5,768 nt of DNA. It comes from JBBPYR01 sp038199755 (lineage in GTDB: Bacteria > Chloroflexota > Ktedonobacteria > Ktedonobacterales > Ktedonobacteraceae). The notes under the pieces were generated by a model that was not told the origin of the DNA, ran no database searches, and saw only the letters and a list, made by a program, of their open reading frames with translations. Shown here piece after piece: positions 1 to 4,187 of the stretch. The stretch's first letter is position 1. Each line of letters begins with the position of its first letter. A program made the translations under genes and the position numbers. The stretch covers positions 1 to 5,768 of the forward strand of contig JBBPYR010000217.1 in the NCBI GenBank assembly GCA_038199755.1. The letters run 5' to 3'.

Positions 1-24
1 AACCTGATAATCAGAGAAACCCAT

Positions 25-51
25 CCGTAGGGGCCAGATTGATAGCGCCCC
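25..51 (+). repeat. GTAG-headed repeat unit 1 (REP-like)
   Basis: This 27-base unit begins CCGTAGGGGCCAG and ends GCGCCCC. Within it GGGGC (30-34) can pair with GCCCC (47-51), giving a short hairpin behind a GTAG tetranucleotide. That is the arrangement known for REP sequences mobilised by RAYT (Y1-type) transposases. Two related units lie in inverted orientation at 104-130 and 236-262. The REP assignment is by analogy; no transposase gene is in the window. Confidence 0.55.
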
Positions 52-103
52 GTGGCGATTGATCGCCTGTGATTCCGCGAATCTCGCTCAATGAATTGAG
101 CGG

Positions 104-130
104 AGGGCGCGATCAATCTGGCCCCTACGG
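104..130 (-). repeat. GTAG-headed repeat unit 2 (REP-like, inverted)
   Basis: Read on the minus strand, this unit differs from unit 1 at only two of 27 positions, and it forms the right arm of the large inverted repeat at 24-131. Its internal GGGGC/GCCCT pairing keeps four Watson-Crick pairs and one G-U pair. Confidence 0.55.
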
Positions 131-186
131 AGCCTGTAGTGCGCTTCGCTGCTGCTCACGCGATTACCAGATTAAATTGTCAAAAT

Positions 187-250
187 GCATCAGCACGTCC
201 CGTAGCCTGTTAGCGAATCGCTCCTCGACGGGCACGGGACGCGCTGAAGC
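187..250 (-). terminator. Hairpin downstream of the URO-D gene, possible terminator
   Basis: In the sense of the URO-D transcript (minus strand), bases 247-234 pair with 203-190. This gives 5 pairs, one G-U pair and 8 pairs (TCAGC, G, CGTCCCGT against ACGGGACG, T, GCTGA). Two more pairs (249-250 with 187-188) follow outside a T-T mismatch. The 30-base interior holds a small AGCG/CGCT hairpin at 212-222. The stretch after the stem, ATTTTGACAATTT, is T-rich but not a clean T-run. The one imperfect position is a wobble only in this sense, which favours an RNA role. It lies about 62 bases beyond the stop codon. It may be a terminator or simply part of the repeat cluster. Confidence 0.4.
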
Positions 251-262
251 TGGTCCCTACGG
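236..262 (-). repeat. GTAG-headed repeat unit 3 (REP-like, diverged)
   Basis: Read on the minus strand, this unit keeps CCGTAGGG, CCAG, TT, GCG and CCC at the same positions as units 1 and 2. Position 9 is changed from G to A and position 24 from C to T. These two positions face each other in the predicted hairpin (GGGAC with GTCCC), so pairing is preserved. This paired change is direct evidence that the fold matters or mattered. The plus-strand CCGTAG at 200-205 may be a degenerate inverted partner. Confidence 0.5.
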
Positions 263-311
263 TGGTGGCATAATCAGTTGTGTGCGAGTATAGCGAATGT
301 GTTTCCCTGTG

Positions 312-1301
312 TCAAGAGAGCGCACGACGAATGGCGTTCAGATTTTTGTGTGGCGTTTCCGCTGGAATGGAGCAGCCGGGTGCTAGCAGGAAATGTCGCC
401 CACCCGTCAATTCGATGGCCTTCGCCACCTCTTCCTGCACCTGGTCGGATGAGCCGCTCTTGAGAATGGTATCCTGGCTGATGCCGCCCATTACGGCCTT
501 GCCGGAGCGTATCTTGCCTGCGTACAGGTCGGGGTTGCCCGCAGCAGTGGCATCCCAATTGATGGCGTGTACGGGATACGAGGCGAGCTGATCAAAGTAG
601 ACGTGTGTGCCGCAATTGTGGAGAATGGTAAATTTGCTGCGGCTCTTGATGCCGTCAAGGAATTCGCGATCATACTGCTCACCAAACTCGCGATACTGGT
701 CGAAGGTCAGGCGTTTCTGGCTGGCCCAGCCGTTGGTGGCATAAAAGATACCATGCGCTCCCTCTTCCATGCAGGCTAGTGCGTAGGTTGTGAACGTTTC
801 GGTGATGACACGCAAGGCACTGTGGAGGGCATTGCGGTCTTCACGCATCGTTTGCAGGACTGGTTCTGCCTTGTTGCCTGCCAGATACATGGCAATGCCA
901 AGTGGACAAAAGATGGTTTGTACGAAATAGGCATCATATCCCACCGAATGATTGATAAGCTGTAAGGCTTTGAGGTGCTCCCCCAGAACGCCACGGTCTG
1001 GTTCTAATGGGCGTATACGTTTCCAGTCTGACGAGTTTTTGATTGGTGTGGACTCGATGATGGGCTCTTTAAACTTTTCGCCGGAGGGTCGTACCTTGAG
1101 TTTCCAATCTTCGACATGATAGGTGGCGCGTGGATTGACCTTCATATAATCCCAGTCGTACCGTGTGAAATTCTCGACCATGGCCTCTGACAAGGTTTGT
1201 GGACTCCATTCCCGCGCAAAGTCATGGCCCCACATGCTTGCGGGTATACGATCGACCGCGTCGCCGCGTAGTGCTGCGTCAACACGTTCCTTTTTATTCA
1301 T
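312..1301 (-). CDS. URO-D superfamily protein with methyltransferase-like zinc motif
   Basis: This is a 329-residue cytoplasmic protein of the uroporphyrinogen decarboxylase (URO-D) superfamily, a TIM-barrel family that includes HemE and the corrinoid:thiol methyltransferases MtaA/MtbA. The N-terminus (RIPASMWGHD, about 19-27) lacks the RQAGR signature of true HemE, so haem synthesis is unlikely. The C-terminal half has LHNCG (His228, Cys230) and LLAPGCSIP (Cys310). This HxC...C arrangement matches the zinc ligands of MtaA-type enzymes. The stretch after the HxC (AINWDATAAGNPDLYAG, then MGGISQDTIL) is typical of the superfamily. Methyl transfer from a corrinoid or to a thiol is therefore an inference; the substrate is unknown, and no corrinoid-protein gene is nearby. 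The start is supported by GAGGA (1306-1310), four bases upstream of the ATG. It is transcribed in the same direction as the protease gene, 90 bases downstream of its stop. Confidence 0.9.
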   Translation of the reverse strand: MNKKERVDAALRGDAVDRIPASMWGHDFAREWSPQTLSEAMVENFTRYDWDYMKVNPRATYHVEDWKLKVRPSGEKFKEPIIESTPIKNSSDWKRIRPLEPDRGVLGEHLKALQLINHSVGYDAYFVQTIFCPLGIAMYLAGNKAEPVLQTMREDRNALHSALRVITETFTTYALACMEEGAHGIFYATNGWASQKRLTFDQYREFGEQYDREFLDGIKSRSKFTILHNCGTHVYFDQLASYPVHAINWDATAAGNPDLYAGKIRSGKAVMGGISQDTILKSGSSDQVQEEVAKAIELTGGRHFLLAPGCSIPAETPHKNLNAIRRALS

Positions 1302-1391
1302 AGTATCCTCGTTTCTAAGCTATGCATTATGGATGAAGGTAAACAAATTAACCTGGGAACGCACAATGCTATTTGTGTTCGTTATGAGTTA
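1302..1391 (-). promoter_or_regulatory. Spacer with weak promoter candidate for the URO-D gene
   Basis: On the minus strand CATAAT (1331-1326) is a five-of-six match to a -10 box, 24 bases before the URO-D ATG, but no good -35 box lies at the right distance. GAGGA at 1310-1306 is the ribosome binding site. A separate promoter here is possible but weakly supported; read-through from the protease gene is the alternative. Confidence 0.25.
1358..1383 (-). terminator. Weak hairpin just after the protease stop
   Basis: In the protease transcript sense, AACG (1383-1380) and CACAA (1377-1373) pair with TTGTG (1366-1362) and CGTT (1361-1358), with a two-base AA bulge and a six-base loop. It begins eight bases after the stop codon. 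It is A/T-rich and is not followed by a T-run, so if it terminates at all it should be leaky. Confidence 0.25.
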
Positions 1392-3443
1392 TTACGAGAG
1401 TGTGGCTTGTAGCTGATAATGTGCTAGTAGAGTGGTTTCGGCGGCACTTGCCGAAATGACCAGGAGCACGCGTGTCACCTTGCTGCCAAAGTCGGCGATA
1501 TTCAATGTGCCTTGACCGCTGGCAAGGTCAACCTGTACGGTCTGTGCTGTGAATGTCTGCCCTTGGTATACCAGTGCCTGTATAGTATACTGTTCTGGCT
1601 CTACATTGTTGGATCGGATAAAACCATTGCTCATCCACCCATTGTCACTGATCACTGGATCGGAAAAATGGAGTTCAGGAATGCTGATACTATCTAGTGC
1701 GAACCCTTGCTTATTGACGGCATCGTCGGTCACTTCTTCGAAGCGCAATTGTATTTGCTTGCCTGCATAGGGAGTGAGGTTGATCTGTTCCTGCACCCAT
1801 TGCGGAGTCTTCCCGCCTTTGCTATTCGTGCTTACACCTGTGTAACCATTGCCCCAGTTCCCGCCGTTGGGATTGCTGGCCGTTGTAAACTTTCCAGGGA
1901 GGGTCGTCCATGCATGCCCATCTGTGGAGACCTCGACAAAGGCATAATCATAATCGCGTTCCAGGTCAAACCATGCCGCAAATTGCAGGGTGGCATGCTT
2001 GCCTTTCAGCGAGGTGAGATCAATGTTATGCGTCAGGGTACTATCCATATTATCATAACGGTTACTCCACCATTCCTGTGAGGAATGATAGGGATCGTTG
2101 CCGATCACACGCACAAGTGGGTCGCCATGGAGTTGTATCTGCAGCACCCCACGGGACCTTCCGGGTTGCAAATCATAGTATTGAGCCGCGTTTTGATGAA
2201 CGGTGTCGCTTTCCGTGGTGGGATAGTTGGAGAAGGTATGCTGCGGCATCACCGCTGGTAGCATGATGCCGGGGTAGCCATACTGGCCCTGGTCAACATG
2301 GGCATCCTCAACGGCGTTTGCCAGGAACCATTTATGCATTACATCCGTAAAACGATCTTGATAGCCATGCTTTGCTAACACGTGATCGAAGTTCAACGGC
2401 GGCGATGCTGGGTCGCTCAGCAGTTCTTTGAGTACGGTATAGCCGCCATAGTGCTCCGCGAAATAGTCCATGAAGAGATAGCCTGCACCATAGTGGGCAT
2501 AAGCACCAGCGGGATCGTTGGACCAATCGTTGAGTTGGGTATCGGGCGATTGTACAAAGGCGCGATCGAGCCCGCCCGCGGAAAAACCGTTCAGGTGTTG
2601 TGCTAGCACGGACATGCCTTCGTTGGTCCAACTTAGATCAACCGGATGCTGATACCAGTGAATCATATGCTGGAACTCATGTGCTAGCGTGCTGTTATAG
2701 TCAGAACTGCCGGGGATGGTGTTTTCCAGGTTGACATAAAACATTTCGCGCTGATTGCTGTACTGATCGATCAGGGTTGGGTATTCATCCTCGGAAGAAA
2801 AGTAGCCACCAATGCTTTGTCCCAGTCCTGTCGCGTTAAGAATGGTCAGGTGGACATCAGCATCAACACCTGGAGACCATTCGCTGCCGAAGTCGGTGCG
2901 ATCTGTCGGATAGGTTGTGTTTTCAAAGAGATTGGCAGAGGCTTGGATAGCTCCCGCATTCACTTTCTGGCCATCCTCTACATACATATAGACGTGCGGC
3001 GTGACATAGACCAGTTTCGCCTTGATGTGGTGGTAGCTGTTGGTGTCCTGGTTACTTACCCAAAAGCTATCTTCTTGCCCCACTTGCTCAGAGAGTGGCG
3101 TGGTGCGGACTACATGGGGAATGGGAGTTGTGTTATGGAATTTCAGGCGTTGAGCCAGGCTGTACAGGTCACGCAATGGGTGCGGTGTGGTCGTCACCAG
3201 TTGTTGCGTTTGTTGCAGGTCGGTCAGGCTTTGCGCACTAGGTGAGGGTAGTTGACCACCGATATCGATGAACGGTGTCGGTGTTGGTGTGACTATAGCT
3301 GAATTGCCGCCCAATGAGCAGGAAGAGAGTAGGAGCAGGCAACATATTACTACAACCGCTGGGGAGGCAGGCCAACGTTTCCGATGTTTCATGTGAAACG
3401 TTGGCCCGCCCCTCCAGCGGTTATATGAAAAGAAGACTCTCAT
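1392..3443 (-). CDS. Predicted lipoprotein zinc metalloprotease (M30/InhA-like)
   Basis: This is a 683-residue exported enzyme, presumably lipid-anchored on the outside of the membrane. A basic stretch (KHRKRW) and a hydrophobic segment (about 29-40) end in the lipobox LSSC with Cys42, followed by a TPTPTP linker. The catalytic site is HEFQH (His255, Glu256, His259), with NEG sixteen residues on (Glu275) as likely third zinc ligand. That is a gluzincin pattern, closest by eye to family M30 (hyicolysin). Residues about 480-590 (FDLERDYDYAFVEVSTDG, QLRFEEVTDD, GFALDSISI) resemble the beta-sandwich region of immune inhibitor A (M6) proteases. Two starts are possible. Met1 (3443) lies three bases after the regulator's stop and has only GGAT upstream. 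Met18 (3392-3390) gives a more ordinary lipoprotein signal but has no well-spaced Shine-Dalgarno sequence and sits in the loop of the 3351-3425 palindrome. The longer form is listed. The substrate is unknown. Confidence 0.88.
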   Translation of the reverse strand: MRVFFSYNRWRGGPTFHMKHRKRWPASPAVVVICCLLLLSSCSLGGNSAIVTPTPTPFIDIGGQLPSPSAQSLTDLQQTQQLVTTTPHPLRDLYSLAQRLKFHNTTPIPHVVRTTPLSEQVGQEDSFWVSNQDTNSYHHIKAKLVYVTPHVYMYVEDGQKVNAGAIQASANLFENTTYPTDRTDFGSEWSPGVDADVHLTILNATGLGQSIGGYFSSEDEYPTLIDQYSNQREMFYVNLENTIPGSSDYNSTLAHEFQHMIHWYQHPVDLSWTNEGMSVLAQHLNGFSAGGLDRAFVQSPDTQLNDWSNDPAGAYAHYGAGYLFMDYFAEHYGGYTVLKELLSDPASPPLNFDHVLAKHGYQDRFTDVMHKWFLANAVEDAHVDQGQYGYPGIMLPAVMPQHTFSNYPTTESDTVHQNAAQYYDLQPGRSRGVLQIQLHGDPLVRVIGNDPYHSSQEWWSNRYDNMDSTLTHNIDLTSLKGKHATLQFAAWFDLERDYDYAFVEVSTDGHAWTTLPGKFTTASNPNGGNWGNGYTGVSTNSKGGKTPQWVQEQINLTPYAGKQIQLRFEEVTDDAVNKQGFALDSISIPELHFSDPVISDNGWMSNGFIRSNNVEPEQYTIQALVYQGQTFTAQTVQVDLASGQGTLNIADFGSKVTRVLLVISASAAETTLLAHYQLQATLS
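3351..3425 (-). repeat. 75-base palindromic element across the protease start region
   Basis: Arms 3351-3381 and 3395-3425 are inverted copies, identical at 27 of 31 positions, around a 13-base loop (3382-3394). In the mRNA sense (minus strand) three of the four differences become G-U pairs and only one is an A-C clash. A transcript could therefore form a nearly continuous 31-pair hairpin. The innermost 11 pairs are perfect (GCCAACGTTTC and its complement). The element covers protease residues 7-31 and both ends read TA. At 75 bases it equals 25 codons. Its AGGGGC core resembles the repeats at 24-131, though the two are not clearly the same family. Confidence 0.85.
3385..3400. promoter_or_regulatory. 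parS-like ParB-binding site candidate
   Basis: The plus strand reads TGTTTCATGTGAAACG. The bacterial parS consensus is TGTTTCACGTGAAACA, so 14 of 16 positions match; the differences are at position 8 (T for C) and position 16 (G for A). The positions that separate ParB from Noc sites (2 and 7, and their mirror images) are of parS type. It lies in the centre of the 3351-3425 palindrome, so part of the symmetry is explained by the hairpin. No parA, parB or origin gene is visible nearby. Confidence 0.3.
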
Positions 3444-3446
3444 GAA

Positions 3447-4187
3447 TTAATCCAATTCTTTAAAACGATAACCAACACCACGTTCGGTCAGAATATAGAT
3501 AGGGTGGGCCGGATCTTTTTCGATTTTTTGGCGCAGGTAGGTGATGTAGAGACGCAGATAATGAGCTTCGTCGCGATATTCACGCCCCCACACTTTTGAG
3601 AGCAGCGTTTCATGGGTGAGCAAGCGGCCAGCATTATTGACGAGGTGGTAGAGCAGGCGATATTCAGTGGGGCGCAGCACGACCTTTTTGCCGCGCACGG
3701 TCACCTCACGGCGCGAGAAGTCGATTTTCAGGTCGTCGTCAACCACAATCTCTGTTTTGCGCGATGGCGCGGGCATAAACGAACGCCGCAGCAGGGCGCG
3801 AATGCGCAAGATCAGTTCACGGGGACTAAATGGCTTGGCGATATAATCGTCGGCACCCAGATCAAGGCCGTGAATTCTGTCTTGCTCGTTCTGGCGTACT
3901 GTCAGCATGACAACTGGCACGGTCGAGACTTCACGAATAGCGCGAAGCGTTTCAAAGCCATCCATCTCGGGCATCATGACATCTAACACCACGAGGTCAG
4001 GCAGGTGTTCGCGCAGTTGATCGAGTGCTTCTATACCGTTGCTGGCCTCGATGACCATGTAATGTTCAAGCTCTAGATTCATACGCACAAGATCACGGAT
4101 GCGCGGCTCATCGTCTACAACCAGAATGGTCATATCACGCTGATCAAACGCCTCCTTGTGGAGTTCAAGCTTCTCTTCCTTTTCCAT
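3447..4187 (-). CDS. OmpR/PhoB-family response regulator
   Basis: This is a 246-residue cytoplasmic DNA-binding regulator, expected to be phosphorylated by the kinase encoded just upstream. The receiver domain (about 19-135) shows the acidic pair Asp25/Asp26, the phospho-acceptor Asp69 in VVLDVMMP, the switch Thr96 in VVMLTV, Tyr115 and Lys118 in YIAKPF. The winged-helix domain (about 147-243) includes LRPTEYRLLYHLV, the recognition region around HYLRLYITYLRQKIE, and the wing TERGVGYRF. This C-terminal half resembles KdpE, but there are no kdp genes here, so no symbol is given. The ATG follows the kinase TAG with no gap (TAGATG); GGTGG eight bases upstream is a weak ribosome site, which suggests translational coupling. 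A later Met19, right before the receiver strand, has AAGGAGG 17 bases upstream, too far to be persuasive. The first 18 residues are charged and not part of the domain. Confidence 0.95.
   Translation of the reverse strand: MEKEEKLELHKEAFDQRDMTILVVDDEPRIRDLVRMNLELEHYMVIEASNGIEALDQLREHLPDLVVLDVMMPEMDGFETLRAIREVSTVPVVMLTVRQNEQDRIHGLDLGADDYIAKPFSPRELILRIRALLRRSFMPAPSRKTEIVVDDDLKIDFSRREVTVRGKKVVLRPTEYRLLYHLVNNAGRLLTHETLLSKVWGREYRDEAHYLRLYITYLRQKIEKDPAHPIYILTERGVGYRFKELD

Larger units (their letters stand above)
24..131. repeat. Long inverted repeat with three internal hairpins (cloverleaf-like)
   Basis: Bases 24-43 are perfectly complementary to 112-131 (20 pairs). After one mismatch (44/111), GCGCCC at 45-50 pairs with GGGCGC at 105-110, giving a 26-pair outer stem. 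The interior contains three further perfect hairpins: 54-58/63-67 with loop TTGA, 71-75/79-83 with loop CGC, and 85-92/95-102 (CGCTCAAT, GA, ATTGAGCG). This is seen directly. It resembles the structured spacer repeats common in some bacterial genomes. Whether it acts as DNA (mobile element) or as RNA cannot be told from one copy. It is not a tRNA. Confidence 0.85.
1..311. other. Gene-free spacer filled with palindromic repeats
   Basis: No convincing gene is present here. The short open frames on either strand lack ribosome binding sites and recognisable protein character, and they run through the inverted repeats. The stretch lies downstream of the URO-D gene, whose stop is at 312-314. It holds two inverted-repeat structures (24-131 and 187-250) and four CCGTAG motifs in alternating orientation: 25-30 plus, 125-130 minus, 200-205 plus, 257-262 minus. 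An 8-base direct repeat, ATAATCAG, occurs at 7-14 and 270-277. Any gene to the left lies outside the window. Confidence 0.8.

Noticed and set aside
24..131. tRNA gene suggested by the cloverleaf shape
   Set aside because: The arm lengths are wrong: the outer stem is 26 pairs, one loop has only three bases, and there is no seven-base anticodon loop or T-loop sequence.
24..262. Integron attC site or CRISPR array
   Set aside because: There are no RYYYAAC/GTTRRRY core sites, no integrase, and no regularly spaced direct repeats with unique spacers; the repeats are inverted.
69..293. 74-codon open frame on the plus strand in the spacer
   Set aside because: It runs through the inverted repeats, has no ribosome binding site, and its translation has no domain-like character.
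312..1301. hemE, uroporphyrinogen decarboxylase proper
   Set aside because: The N-terminal RQAGR-type motif is missing and a methyltransferase-like HxC...C set is present instead.
2332..2631. 99-codon minus-strand frame and other long frames inside the four genes
   Set aside because: They are out-of-frame shadows of the protease, regulator and kinase genes, with arginine- or cysteine-rich compositions and no start signals.
3447..4187. kdpE (potassium response regulator)
   Set aside because: The C-terminal domain is KdpE-like, but the kinase lacks the KdpD domain architecture and no kdp transport genes are present.
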